From the NCBI RefSeq assembly GCF_003641185.1, contig NZ_CP032757.1, positions 1,178,001 through 1,242,000 of the forward strand: a stretch of 64,000 nt of DNA, given 5' to 3'. Position 1 is the first letter of the stretch, and each line of letters begins with the position of its first letter. Source of the stretch: Lactiplantibacillus pentosus (GTDB lineage: Bacteria > Bacillota > Bacilli > Lactobacillales > Lactobacillaceae). The notes below the pieces were generated by a model that was given only the letters and a program-made list of their open reading frames with translations, was not told the DNA's origin and searched no databases. Of the stretch, positions 1-8,184 are shown in pieces. The position numbers and the translations under genes were made by a program.

Positions 1-1
1 G

Positions 2-352
2 TGGAGCTTGTTGCCGTCACTCTTCAATAGCAACGGCCCGTTACTGACTGGGTTACCAGTCCTATATAATCCAATTTATCTGATTCCATTTATTTTGGCA
101 CCACTGGTCAATATGGGCACCGCGGCCATCGCGATTGCGTTGCATTGGATTCCACCGGTCGTGTACCCAGTACCGATTGGAACCCCGGGACCATTGATTG
201 CCTTTATCGGAACAAACGGAAACGTGGTGGCGCTTGGGTTAGGGCTAATCAACTTAGCGTTATCAGTCGCGATTTATCTGCCATTCATGCGGTTAGCGGA
301 AGCCATTGTGCGCGCTGCTCAGCAGTCAGTGGGAGGCGATTCAAATGCGTAA
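2..352 (+). CDS. PTS EIIC permease, C-terminal part (gene starts upstream of window)
   Basis: The reading frame is open from the first bases, so the gene is cut by the window edge. The visible 116 residues hold the C-terminal membrane part of a lactose/cellobiose-family PTS EIIC: an FNSNGPLLTGLP stretch followed by hydrophobic segments and a PPVVYPV motif. The same motifs occur at the end of the complete paralogue at 13716-15023, which is the main reason for the call. EIIC forms the sugar channel of a PTS. No EIIA or EIIB gene is visible here. The stop overlaps the next gene by 8 bases, implying translational coupling. The substrate is unknown. Confidence 0.8.
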   Translation, partial: WSLLPSLFNSNGPLLTGLPVLYNPIYLIPFILAPLVNMGTAAIAIALHWIPPVVYPVPIGTPGPLIAFIGTNGNVVALGLGLINLALSVAIYLPFMRLAEAIVRAAQQSVGGDSNA

Positions 353-1226
353 TCAACCAAATTGGCGTCGACGGCGTAGTCTGCTAGTTTTAATACTGGG
401 CTTGATTTTCCTCGGTTGCCTAGTTGGCCCGTCTTATCATTGGACCCGTGCCAATGTGGCCGCGATGACTGGCCGTCACGACTCGCAAATGTCACCAATC
501 ATCATGATTCCCGGGAGTAGTGCCACCCAAAATCGGTTTGATACCCTGGTCAAACAGCTCAATAAGGCGGATCATCGCCGGCATAGTTTGATCAAATTGA
601 CCGTTAACACGGATGACAGTATCAAAATGACGGGAACGCTGCGGGCGCGGGACAATGAGCCAATTATTGTCGTCGGCTTTCAAAATAATCGGGACGGCTA
701 TGACAATATCAAAAAACAGGCGCGCTGGTTCTCGCTGGCGTTTAAAAAGTTGGCCGCTAAATATCAATTTAATAATTTCAAAGCCATCGGTCATTCGAAT
801 GGTGGGCTGATTTATACGTATTACTTCGAGCATTATTTTAATCGGGATGATATTACGGTCAAACGCATCATGACGATTGGCTCGCCGTATAACTTTTCTG
901 AAGCAAATCTGAATCATAAGACCCAGATGTTGGCGGATTACATCAAATATCGGGACCGACTACCGAAGTCTGCCACGATGTACTCGGTGGCCGGGACTGA
1001 AAATTATGATTCGGACGGCCTAGTCCCCGCGCGCAGTGTAGAAGCGGGCAAGTACGTTTATCAGGGCCAGGTCAAGCACTTCACTGAAATCACGGTCACG
1101 GGAAATAACGCCCAACACTCAGATCTGCCTCAAAACGCGCAAATCGTGACCTTGATTCGGACTTATATGCTCGATAAAAATAAACCGACGAACAAGGGAC
1201 TGATCTCGGCAAATCCGACGCCATAA
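345..1226 (+). CDS. Membrane-anchored alpha/beta hydrolase, DUF915 family
   Basis: A 293-residue protein with a basic N-terminus and one hydrophobic segment (about residues 9-27, signal anchor), so the catalytic domain is probably outside the cell. The nucleophile elbow GHSNGG (Ser about residue 150), an Asp in SDGLVP and a His in the HSDLP motif give a plausible Ser-Asp-His triad, as expected for DUF915. The start at 345 is preceded by GGGAGGCG and overlaps the EIIC stop by 8 bases. Upstream starts would lie inside the EIIC gene. The same EIIC-hydrolase pair recurs at 13716-15882. The substrate is unknown; an esterase or lipase-like role on a surface or sugar-linked ester is only a guess. 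Confidence 0.82.
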   Translation: MRNQPNWRRRRSLLVLILGLIFLGCLVGPSYHWTRANVAAMTGRHDSQMSPIIMIPGSSATQNRFDTLVKQLNKADHRRHSLIKLTVNTDDSIKMTGTLRARDNEPIIVVGFQNNRDGYDNIKKQARWFSLAFKKLAAKYQFNNFKAIGHSNGGLIYTYYFEHYFNRDDITVKRIMTIGSPYNFSEANLNHKTQMLADYIKYRDRLPKSATMYSVAGTENYDSDGLVPARSVEAGKYVYQGQVKHFTEITVTGNNAQHSDLPQNAQIVTLIRTYMLDKNKPTNKGLISANPTP

Positions 1227-1444
1227 TCTATCAGAAGCCAACCGCTCAGCTTGTCAGCAGATCAGATTGGTTGGCAGCGTGGCAGCGTTTCTTTAGCTGG
1301 ATGAGTAAAGCTGATGACGGTGATTGCGGGTAATTCGCGGCAGCGGACTGGTCAGCGAAAACAGCACGTCAATTGGTGATGATGACAAGAAATTGATAGT
1401 GACCATCAGAATTGTGGTAAAATTTGGACATGGAGGTGGTCAGC

Positions 1445-2323
1445 ATGTCCACACAAACACCAGTACATCGCAATCGCGTTCTGACGCTGATTCGGTCTTA
1501 TTATCCGAACCTCAGTGTTACTGACCGCAAGATTGCGGATTATATTATTGCCGACCCAGTCAAAACGGCGGCGCAGTCGATTTCAGATCTAGCCGCGGCA
1601 GTTGGCGTGTCGACAGCGACCGTTTCACGGTTCGTTAAACGCATCAGTTTTAGCAGTTTTCGCGATTTTTCACGTGAGTTAACGGCCGCGGAACCCATCG
1701 AACAGACGAATGCCGAAGCCTTTCAAGATGTTGAAAAGCAAACGACTTTTAAGGGCATTGCTGAATCGACTTTCAATAGTATTCGGAGCTCCCTGGATCA
1801 GACCAGTCAGGTGATGACGGAGGCCGACTTAAAACAGGCGGTCGAATTATTGTTAAATGCGCGCTCAATTGGTTTTTACGGCCTAGGAGGCTCGGCGGTC
1901 GCAGCCTTAGATGGCTACCACAAATTCGTCCGCACGGGCATTCTATGTGCGCATAATAGCGACTATGATATGCAACTGATGCAGGCGGCCCAGATGAATG
2001 CTCAGGATGTCGCTGTTGTGATTTCACACACTGGACGCAACCAACAGACGCTACAAGTGTTATCGACCTTAAACTCGCAGGGAGTGCCAGTGATTGCCCT
2101 GACTAGCTTTGGCAATTCACCATTGGCAAAAAATAGCACGGTCGCCTTTATCTCGGTGGCCGAAGAAATTAATTATCGTTCAGAAGGACTGACCTCGTTG
2201 ATTGCACAAATGAGCATTATCGACAGTCTCTTTTTGATGACGGCTGTTCACGGGAATATCGAAATGGCTGAAAGTCTTGGCCGGGTTCGCGAGGCCATTA
2301 GTCAGACGCGAACAGAGCTTTAA
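1445..2323 (+). CDS. RpiR-family transcriptional regulator (HTH plus SIS domain)
   Basis: A 292-residue protein. The N-terminal 75 or so residues carry an HTH_6 fold with a recognisable VSTATVSRFVKRI recognition helix. Residues about 120-260 form a SIS sugar-isomerase domain (GFYGLGGSAVAALD, VVISHTGRNQQTL). RpiR proteins usually sense sugar phosphates and control nearby sugar transport or catabolism genes. It follows the EIIC-hydrolase pair in the same direction after about 220 bases, so that pair is a natural candidate target (inference). The start at 1445 is chosen because GGAGGTGG lies just upstream; an in-frame ATG at 1424 precedes that ribosome site. Confidence 0.85.
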   Translation: MSTQTPVHRNRVLTLIRSYYPNLSVTDRKIADYIIADPVKTAAQSISDLAAAVGVSTATVSRFVKRISFSSFRDFSRELTAAEPIEQTNAEAFQDVEKQTTFKGIAESTFNSIRSSLDQTSQVMTEADLKQAVELLLNARSIGFYGLGGSAVAALDGYHKFVRTGILCAHNSDYDMQLMQAAQMNAQDVAVVISHTGRNQQTLQVLSTLNSQGVPVIALTSFGNSPLAKNSTVAFISVAEEINYRSEGLTSLIAQMSIIDSLFLMTAVHGNIEMAESLGRVREAISQTRTEL

Positions 2324-2347
2324 TGCTGTAGGCAAAGGATTGATGAG

Positions 2348-3124
2348 ATGACAAAGCGGCAACATTATCGACCAGTATATGCACGAACGCGGTGGGCGCG
2401 CTGGCGTCACCGACTTGGCTGGCTGTTAATTCTAGTCCTGCTCCTCGGTAGTATTTGGGGTGGGTTGATGTGGTTACGCTGGCGGAGTGCGTCCGTCGTC
2501 GAAGGCTTCAATATTCGGGGCGTCGCCGTTTCGCAAAATGACGGCTACTTGGACTTTGCGGCTTTGCAAAATGACGGCCTGAAGTTTGTCTACATGCATG
2601 CGACTCAGGGCGCGAGCTATACGGATGACAACTTTTCAAGCAACTACGAACGCATTATCGGGACCAGTCTCGGCGTGGGCGTTGTCCATACGTTTAGTTT
2701 CTCGTCGTCCGCGTCAGCCCAAGCTGCCTATTTTGAGAAGACGGTCGGCGACAGCATCGGCAATTTACCGATTGCGATTCAAGTCAATTATTATGGCAAT
2801 TATACGGATAAAACGATTGCGGTGCGGCAAGCGCGACAAAAATTACGCGCACTCGTGACCAAGCTGACGCAGGATTATGACCGCAAGTGTGTGATCTGGT
2901 CGACGCCAGAACTAATGAAACAAGTTGTGAAGCCGGCGATTAAGCAGAGCCCGTTGTGGCTGGATACGACGAACACCCATCATCGGTCCAAACGTGTGCT
3001 GTTCATGCACTATTCTGACCGCGCCGTTTATCAGCAAAATGGAACGCGCCAAGAGTTTAGTGGCTTGATTTTTAACGGTAATTCGGCACAGTATAATCAA
3101 GTCGTTGCGGAGAGTTTGAATTAG
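2348..3124 (+). CDS. GH25-like (lysozyme fold) membrane-anchored protein lacking catalytic residues
   Basis: A 258-residue protein with a basic N-terminus and one membrane segment (about residues 20-40), followed by an extracellular glycoside hydrolase family 25-like domain. Family landmarks can be aligned: the beta-1 G-x-D-V-S motif reads GVAVS (Ala60 instead of the catalytic Asp), ATEG reads ATQG, and the catalytic D-x-E before YYG reads QVN (Gln145, Asn147). All expected acidic catalytic residues are therefore missing although the fold signature is kept. It probably binds peptidoglycan or another glycan rather than cleaving it (inference). AAAGGA lies 8 bases before the ATG. It begins 24 bases after the RpiR gene and may be co-transcribed. 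Confidence 0.75.
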   Translation: MTKRQHYRPVYARTRWARWRHRLGWLLILVLLLGSIWGGLMWLRWRSASVVEGFNIRGVAVSQNDGYLDFAALQNDGLKFVYMHATQGASYTDDNFSSNYERIIGTSLGVGVVHTFSFSSSASAQAAYFEKTVGDSIGNLPIAIQVNYYGNYTDKTIAVRQARQKLRALVTKLTQDYDRKCVIWSTPELMKQVVKPAIKQSPLWLDTTNTHHRSKRVLFMHYSDRAVYQQNGTRQEFSGLIFNGNSAQYNQVVAESLN

Positions 3125-3406
3125 TAAGCTTGAATTGGCGGCGGATGCTTAAATTCGTGTTGAGCAGTAGGACTAGCGTTGCACGGTTCAAATAGTGGTT
3201 TCCTAATCTAGTGGTGCACCTTTAAGTTAGTGACCAGCGTTCAAATTAATTAATTAATTAATGAAGCGTATTTAAATTATCAGCGTGCATTTAAATTGTA
3301 CGCAGTATTTAATTGCCAGATTTAAGCCAGTACCAGGTGCTGGAGCTAGTGATGAACGTGCAAACTAGCAATAAACCTCTACACCAATTAAGCACCGCCG
3401 AATCAA
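3125..3406. other. Intergenic stretch with ATTA microrepeat
   Basis: No convincing gene. A short run of ATTA/ATTAATTA repeats lies at about 3246-3262 in otherwise unremarkable sequence. The segment leads into the convergent terminator at 3407-3452. Confidence 0.4.
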
Positions 3407-3452
3407 AAAATAAGTCCCAAGACCATCAGATGATGAGCTTGGGACTTATTTT
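3407..3452. terminator. Bidirectional rho-independent terminator
   Basis: A 15-base perfect stem (AAAATAAGTCCCAAG with CTTGGGACTTATTTT) around a 16-base loop, with T-rich ends on both strands. It lies between the plus-strand GH25-like gene and the minus-strand gene at 3485, so it can end both transcripts. Confidence 0.85.
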
Positions 3453-3484
3453 AAAGCAGCTGATGAATCAGGAGCTGCGTGGGT

Positions 3485-3868
3485 TTAATCAGTTAAGCGT
3501 TTGGCTTGGTGCGGTGATAAAATCACGTAACTGCGGTCGTCGGCTTCGTCGAATAGGGCGACGGGCCGCTGCTCGTTCGCTTTAACTTCAAGGTGAAACC
3601 CGTACTGATCGAGTAAAATCAGTTCACTTGATGAGATGGATTCAACCGTTGCGGGCATGGCGCGACCGTCGATGCGAATCATCATGTTGGGGTCAATTTC
3701 GAGCGTGTGATCCCGGTGATGAGCCTCGTCGCGGTACGTCCAGGTGCCAGCATAGAACACGGCTAGATCACCATCAGCAATCTGGCTGGGGTGACGTTTG
3801 CGGACCAATGTGCTGGAGAGTCCTGCTAATAATGATAAACCAAATAAAATTGCGCCTCGTCGCTTCAC
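3485..3868 (-). CDS. Small N-terminally hydrophobic protein, DUF4828-like
   Basis: A 127-residue protein read from a GTG at 3868, chosen because AGAAGG lies 8 bases upstream. The frame is open further but without a better start. It begins with Lys/Arg and a hydrophobic segment (AILFGLSLLAGLSS), then a compact domain with a GTWTYRDE motif and a VKANEQRPVALFDEADDRSYVI end, resembling DUF4828 proteins of lactobacilli. The function is unknown; a membrane-anchored or secreted beta-rich domain is likely. It is convergent with the GH25-like gene. Confidence 0.6.
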   Translation of the reverse strand: MKRRGAILFGLSLLAGLSSTLVRKRHPSQIADGDLAVFYAGTWTYRDEAHHRDHTLEIDPNMMIRIDGRAMPATVESISSSELILLDQYGFHLEVKANEQRPVALFDEADDRSYVILSPHQAKRLTD

Positions 3869-4060
3869 CGGATCAACCTTCTTTCGGATAAGTCTATGGT
3901 TAAAATATACCACTAAAATACGGTCTCCGTCACGTAATAAGTGGCTTCTTATCAAAGGCTTTATTCACTTGTTACTTGCGGGTAATGAACGTAACAATTC
4001 GTTAACTTGGGTGACGGGGGTTAGTACTTTTTTTGAATTAATTTGGGTTCTGATTGGAAT

Positions 4061-4090
4061 TTACTGGGTGAGTGTGTTAATCTATATAAT
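4061..4090 (+). promoter_or_regulatory. Putative sigma-A promoter of the cold-shock gene
   Basis: TATAAT at 4085-4090 with a weak -35 (TTACTG at about 4061-4066, 18-base spacing). It would give an untranslated leader of about 115 bases before the csp start, as is usual for cold-shock genes, whose leaders control mRNA stability and translation at low temperature. The leader itself is AT-rich. Confidence 0.5.
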
Positions 4091-4212
4091 GTGATTGGCA
4101 TTTATGTGAAGTTTTAAAGTATCATTTAATTGTGTTACCGTAAATTCTTTATAGGTGTTAATAACATTTGTTTTGTTACTTTAATTTTTTATATCCTAGG
4201 AGGATTTAGTTC

Positions 4213-4413
4213 ATGAAAAATGGTACTGTAAAATGGTTCAATGCTGATAAGGGTTATGGATTTATCACTGGTGAAGATGGCAACGATGTATTCGTTCACT
4301 TCTCAGCTATCCAAACTGACGGTTTCAAGACCTTAGAAGAAGGCCAAAAAGTTACTTTTGATGAAGAATCAAGCGATCGTGGCCCACAAGCTGCTAACGT
4401 TGTTCCTCAATAA
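4213..4413 (+). CDS. csp: Cold-shock protein (CSD fold)
   Basis: A 66-residue single cold-shock domain covering the whole protein. The RNA-binding motifs RNP1 (KGYGFI) and RNP2 (VFVHF) are intact, as is the KWFNADKG start typical of CspA/B-type proteins. It binds single-stranded RNA or DNA and acts as an RNA chaperone. AGGAGG sits 9 bases before the ATG. The long leader and the adjacent terminator indicate a monocistronic, highly expressed mRNA. Which csp paralogue it is cannot be told from sequence alone. Confidence 0.95.
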   Translation: MKNGTVKWFNADKGYGFITGEDGNDVFVHFSAIQTDGFKTLEEGQKVTFDEESSDRGPQAANVVPQ

Positions 4414-4423
4414 GCTTAGCTTT

Positions 4424-4458
4424 TAAAAGAGCTGCCCGCGTGGCGGCTCTTTTTTTTC
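4424..4458 (+). terminator. Rho-independent terminator of csp
   Basis: The stem AAAGAGCTGCC / GGCGGCTCTTT (one wobble pair) is followed by eight T residues, 10 bases after the csp stop. Confidence 0.9.
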
Positions 4459-4816
4459 GGCCAAAATTGGGGCGCGATAATATCGTACGACAATTTTTTG
4501 GGGGATGAGCCCCCGATTTTTGGCCTTGATCGCCAACTTGTCTTGAGGCGCCCTGTTCGCCATTTCGTCAAGTGCAGCTTCTGGCAACCATCATCAGACT
4601 GCGTGGCGGATTAGAGCTCCTAAAGCCGGAAATCTGGCGGAAGTTTGACGTCTGACTGCGACTCGGTTTATCGGCCAATTCGCTCTGAAAAACCAATTAT
4701 CACGCTAAAAGTCCTCCTGACCAATCATTGACGCCCAAGTCAGCGCTGAAAACTGTTAAAATAGAGTTATGAGTAAGCACCGCTAATTTGGGGCGCCATT
4801 GAGAGGAGTACAATCA
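4459..4816. other. Gene-free stretch with a 67-bp imperfect palindrome
   Basis: Positions 4459-4525 begin GGCCAAAA and end TTTTTGGCC, with inner G-runs and C-runs (GGGGG / CCCCC at about 4499-4514) that can pair. The outer and inner arms could form a long hairpin or cruciform. The rest up to 4816 shows no ORF with a ribosome site; a promoter for the oxidoreductase must lie near 4720-4790. Confidence 0.4.
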
Positions 4817-5824
4817 ATGTTAAAATTTGGAATTATTGGGACGAATTGGATTACCCAGCAGTTTGTGGATGCTGCGGTTGAATCTGGAGAATGGCAGTTA
4901 ACGACCGTTTATTCACGTCACGCCGACACTGCGCAGGCCTTTGCCGACAAAAATCATGCGGCAGAAACGTTTACGGATCTGGATGAGTTCTTCAGTCAGG
5001 GCAGTTTTGATACGGTGTACATTGCCTCGCCGAACAGTCTGCATTTTGCCCAAGCTAAGCAGGCCATCGCTTATGGTAAGCACGTCATTGTTGAAAAGCC
5101 AGCCGTGACGAATCAGCGGGAGTTCGAGCAACTAGACGCCGTGTTAGCTGCGCACCCCGACGTTCGGTTGTTTGAAGCGGCACGGCAGATTCATGAAGTT
5201 AATTTCAAACGGGTCAAGGAACAAATCTCAAAACTGGCCATGGTTCAAGGCGCGACGTTGACGTACATGAAGTACTCGTCTCGCTACGATGCCGTGCTGG
5301 CTGGCGAAGAACCCAATATTTTCTCATTGAAATATGCGGGTGGGGCACTGCAAGATTTGGGCGTTTACTTGGCCTATGATGCTGTCGGCTGGTTCGGGAT
5401 GCCAGAAGAAGTCGCTTACTATCCGACGTTGACACGGACCGGGGTGGACGGCAAAGGGGTCGCCATCTTACGTTACGCGGATTTCACGGTCACCTTGAAT
5501 GTCGGCAAGACTAGCAACTCGTTTTTACCTTCTGAAATCAACGGTGCCCGCGACGCCATCGTGATGGATAATCCGGCCGAATTGGGTCAGGTGACTTATC
5601 AGGATAATGATGGGAACGCGCATAATATTGGCGTGGCACCCGATGATAATCCAATGCTAGCGGAGGCGCGTGATTTTGCGGCTGTGATCAATGACCCAGC
5701 AAAATATCAAGCAGACTACTTGGCTTGGCGACAACTCAGTCGCAATGTGAATAAACTATTATTTAATTTACGGCAATCGGCTCACTTGACGTTTACGGGT
5801 GAGACTCCGGCTACCGATGAATAG
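4817..5824 (+). CDS. Gfo/Idh/MocA-family NAD(P)-dependent oxidoreductase
   Basis: A 335-residue protein. The N-terminal Rossmann half has the dinucleotide signature GIIGTNWIT and the family motif EKPA (here VEKPAVTNQ). The C-terminal alpha/beta half is of the GFO_IDH_MocA type. Members oxidise or reduce sugars and cyclitols; the substrate here cannot be told. GAGAGGAG lies upstream of the ATG at 4817; the earlier TTG at 4799 overlaps that ribosome site. It is followed after 12 bases by the DEAD-box gene, suggesting an operon. Confidence 0.85.
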   Translation: MLKFGIIGTNWITQQFVDAAVESGEWQLTTVYSRHADTAQAFADKNHAAETFTDLDEFFSQGSFDTVYIASPNSLHFAQAKQAIAYGKHVIVEKPAVTNQREFEQLDAVLAAHPDVRLFEAARQIHEVNFKRVKEQISKLAMVQGATLTYMKYSSRYDAVLAGEEPNIFSLKYAGGALQDLGVYLAYDAVGWFGMPEEVAYYPTLTRTGVDGKGVAILRYADFTVTLNVGKTSNSFLPSEINGARDAIVMDNPAELGQVTYQDNDGNAHNIGVAPDDNPMLAEARDFAAVINDPAKYQADYLAWRQLSRNVNKLLFNLRQSAHLTFTGETPATDE

Positions 5825-5836
5825 AAATGAGGCACT

Positions 5837-7171
5837 ATGTTAGACGTATTTAAAACCAAATTTGCGGCGGCTGGTTTCACCGAATTGTCGCCGATTCAGA
5901 CCGCGGTCGCTGAGCCACTGGCAGCGGGACAGTCAGTATTAGGACTCGCACCGACCGGCTCTGGGAAGACGTTGGCGTTCACTTGGCCAATGCTTGAAAA
6001 ATTACGAGTTGGCGAGGGCACGCAAGCGTTGATTTTGGCACCTTCACAAGAGTTAGCCATGCAAACGACCAACGTGGTTCGCGAGTGGGGTCAGCTGATC
6101 GACGCCAAGGTGCTTGCCATCACTGGTGGCGCCAACGTCAAACGGCAGATGGAAAAGCTCAAGAAGCACCCGGAAGTGATCGTTGGGACGCCTGGGCGAA
6201 TCACTAATTTGATTGCGGACGGCAAAATCAAATTGGGCCATTTGAAAATGATGATCGTCGATGAAGCGGATGAGCTGTTGACGGATGAGACTTTAGATCA
6301 GATTCGTGAAATCTTAGACGCGACGTTTGCTGAAACCTTGCAGTTGGGCTTCTTCTCCGCAACTGAGACCAAGATTTTAGATGAACTTCCACGCTGGTTC
6401 GGCCAGCACGTTGAAAAAATCGACGTGCGTGCCATCGACCAGACACAGGGTGTGGTGCGTCACCGCACAATGCAAGTCGGTAACCGCCACCGCGTTGATT
6501 TATTAAAACGAATCAGTCGGGTTGACCATATGCGGGCGCTAGTCTTCTTCAATAAGATGCAGGAACTGCAACACGTTGCCCTAGAATTGCGCCACCAACA
6601 CGTTAGTTACGTTGCGTTAACCAGTAATCAGCGCCAGGTTGAACGTGAAAAAGCCCTGCGCCTATTTCGGCAGGGCAAGGTGGGCTTGTTACTGACGACT
6701 GACTTGGCCGCCCGGGGCCTCGATGTGCCTGAGCTGCCCGCAGTCATTAACTATCAGTTGCCAAAAGATGTGACGACCTATATTCACCGGAGTGGTCGGA
6801 CTGGTCGGATGGGTGCGGATGGCCTCGTGCTGACCTTTGGTGATGATCATGATATTCGCGATTTCAAGAAATCGATGGCCACCACCGACTATGAAATCAA
6901 GCCAGGTTATTTGGTCGATTACCATATCGTGGATACCAAACCAGACAAAGTGGTCCCACCATTAACGTTTGACCATCCAGAGAAGGCTGGCGAGGCGACT
7001 AACGGCCGTCATCGCGTGATGAGTGTTGGTCACCCAGACAAGGTCAATCGCGTGCAGGCGACTCAGGAGCGTCATATCCCGACACCGCCTAAAAAGAAGA
7101 AGGGTCACAACAAGCATTCCAAGAAAAAGGGCATGCGCAAGAAAAATCGTGACCGGTTTAGCAATCAGTAA
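5837..7171 (+). CDS. DEAD-box ATP-dependent RNA helicase (CshB-like)
   Basis: A 444-residue protein with all core motifs in order: Q motif region (FTELSPIQ), Walker A (APTGSGKT, about residue 40), PGR (GTPGR), DEAD (VDEADELL, about 140), SAT (FFSAT), the ARGLD motif, and HRSGRTGR (about 315). After the two RecA domains comes a strongly basic Lys/Arg-rich tail ending the protein, probably for RNA binding. The length and tail fit Firmicutes CshB-type helicases that work in ribosome assembly, RNA decay and cold adaptation. GAGGCACT precedes the ATG. It lies 12 bases after the oxidoreductase gene. Confidence 0.9.
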   Translation: MLDVFKTKFAAAGFTELSPIQTAVAEPLAAGQSVLGLAPTGSGKTLAFTWPMLEKLRVGEGTQALILAPSQELAMQTTNVVREWGQLIDAKVLAITGGANVKRQMEKLKKHPEVIVGTPGRITNLIADGKIKLGHLKMMIVDEADELLTDETLDQIREILDATFAETLQLGFFSATETKILDELPRWFGQHVEKIDVRAIDQTQGVVRHRTMQVGNRHRVDLLKRISRVDHMRALVFFNKMQELQHVALELRHQHVSYVALTSNQRQVEREKALRLFRQGKVGLLLTTDLAARGLDVPELPAVINYQLPKDVTTYIHRSGRTGRMGADGLVLTFGDDHDIRDFKKSMATTDYEIKPGYLVDYHIVDTKPDKVVPPLTFDHPEKAGEATNGRHRVMSVGHPDKVNRVQATQERHIPTPPKKKKGHNKHSKKKGMRKKNRDRFSNQ

Positions 7172-7218
7172 TTGCCAAAAATCACAATCCGTGAGATGAT
7201 ATTTTACGGATTGTTAAT

Positions 7219-7291
7219 GGCCTCATAGCACAACTGGATAGGGCACCCGCCTCCTAAGCGGTTGATCCCGGTTCGAGTCCGGGTGGGGTCA
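7219..7291 (+). tRNA. tRNA-Arg (anticodon CCT)
   Basis: 73 bases fold as a cloverleaf: acceptor GGCCTCA with TGGGGTC plus discriminator A, a D arm with TGGATAGG, the anticodon loop CTCCTAA reading CCT, and the T arm GGTTCGAGTCC. CCA is not encoded. tRNA-Arg(CCU) is a common integration site for phages and islands, and the AT-rich patchy region just downstream fits that. No repeat of the tRNA 3-prime end was seen downstream by eye. Confidence 0.95.
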
Positions 7292-7307
7292 TATTTATAC
7301 CAAGCTG

Positions 7308-7353
7308 ACCGTTTCATATCGACATAGAACGTTGATATGAAACGGTTTTTGCT
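7308..7353 (+). terminator. Terminator after tRNA-Arg
   Basis: A 13-base perfect stem (ACCGTTTCATATC / GATATGAAACGGT) followed by a T-rich tail, 16 bases after the tRNA. Confidence 0.85.
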
Positions 7354-7487
7354 TTTTGAGAAACGCTGAGAAACGGTGTGGCTAGATATTTTGGTGCACA
7401 TTAAGCATTTTTAGAGGATTTGTGGACCGACTTGTGCACAAAACAGTCCATCGCGATCCAGGAGCCACTATGAATAGATAGTCTCTT

Positions 7488-7772
7488 TTACTTTATAAAG
7501 ACAGATATAATTGTCCAGATTGCACCAATTACTGAAGCAATGATCGTTGCAAGTAATTTTAGTTTAGGTATACTTATGGCCCCAGTAGCATCTTCAGGGG
7601 TATGAAGCCAAACGCTAATTTTATGTAGGCCATAGTGGATCACCCCAGTTAGAATGAAAAAGGCGATTATGCTAAGATTCATAAAATGATTGAAATTATC
7701 ACTTTTTAGAGCACATAGGAAAATAAAAATAAAAATGAAGAATAAAAATGAAATTAAATGTCCAGCGTTCAT
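7488..7772 (-). CDS. Small predicted membrane protein, unknown
   Basis: 94 residues with three hydrophobic segments (about 5-24, 32-50 and 70-92). No recognised family. No clear ribosome site precedes the ATG, so the start is uncertain and it may be a remnant. It lies downstream of, and in the same direction as, the small membrane protein at 7845-8066 within the AT-rich stretch after tRNA-Arg. Confidence 0.45.
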   Translation of the reverse strand: MNAGHLISFLFFIFIFIFLCALKSDNFNHFMNLSIIAFFILTGVIHYGLHKISVWLHTPEDATGAISIPKLKLLATIIASVIGAIWTIISVFIK

Positions 7773-7844
7773 TTTAACTGATTCACAGAAAGATAAGCCT
7801 CTCGGGTTTGTAAAGATTACGATGCGTCCTGCTACGAGAAGTGC

Positions 7845-8066
7845 TCATATAATAAATACGATATAAAATAGGAGATCAATTCCTAATGTGAAAATTGATT
7901 GTGCTGTTTTGCTCATTGGTCGGATGAGGGCATTATAAGGAATGCTGGAGATTGTGGCGCTAACAATGGCACAGGCCAGATAAATGCAAACGTAATTGAA
8001 AAGATGAGCACTCTTGGTAAGAATGGTATCAACGTCTGCAATGTGATCCGTAATGAATTTTTTCAA
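7845..8066 (-). CDS. Small predicted membrane protein, unknown
   Basis: 73 residues from a TTG start with TGAGG upstream. Two hydrophobic segments (about 25-42 and 56-73) follow a polar N-terminus. No family recognised. It lies between a possible 28-residue peptide gene (8098-8184) and the 94-residue membrane protein, all on the minus strand, so the three may form a small operon. Confidence 0.4.
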   Translation of the reverse strand: MKKFITDHIADVDTILTKSAHLFNYVCIYLACAIVSATISSIPYNALIRPMSKTAQSIFTLGIDLLFYIVFII

Positions 8067-8097
8067 TTTAACTGCCTCACTTATTATTTATTTTGTA

Positions 8098-8184
8098 TTA
8101 GTGTGTGGTAAATGTTTGGAGCTGGTACGGGGGGCATACGACCGATTGATTGCGATTATGTTCACGACCATAAGATTGCTTCAT
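8098..8184 (-). CDS. Possible 28-residue peptide ORF with strong ribosome site
   Basis: A very short ORF with AAAGGAG eight bases before its ATG, one of the stronger ribosome sites in this region. The peptide is polar with one Cys and a CPPY motif, and no signal sequence. It could be a leader peptide, a small regulatory peptide, or the surviving start of a decayed gene whose later parts lie downstream. No homologue is recognised. Confidence 0.35.
   Translation of the reverse strand: MKQSYGREHNRNQSVVCPPYQLQTFTTH

Noticed and set aside
492-917. 141-codon minus-strand frame inside the DUF915 hydrolase gene
   Set aside because: Shadow of a well-supported gene; no ribosome site or family signal.
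1237-1275. GCCAACC/GGTTGGC hairpin after the first hydrolase gene as a terminator
   Set aside because: The stem is followed by a mixed sequence without a T-run, so termination is not well supported.
3313-3585. 90-codon plus-strand frame
   Set aside because: It crosses a strong bidirectional terminator and lies antisense to the gene at 3485.
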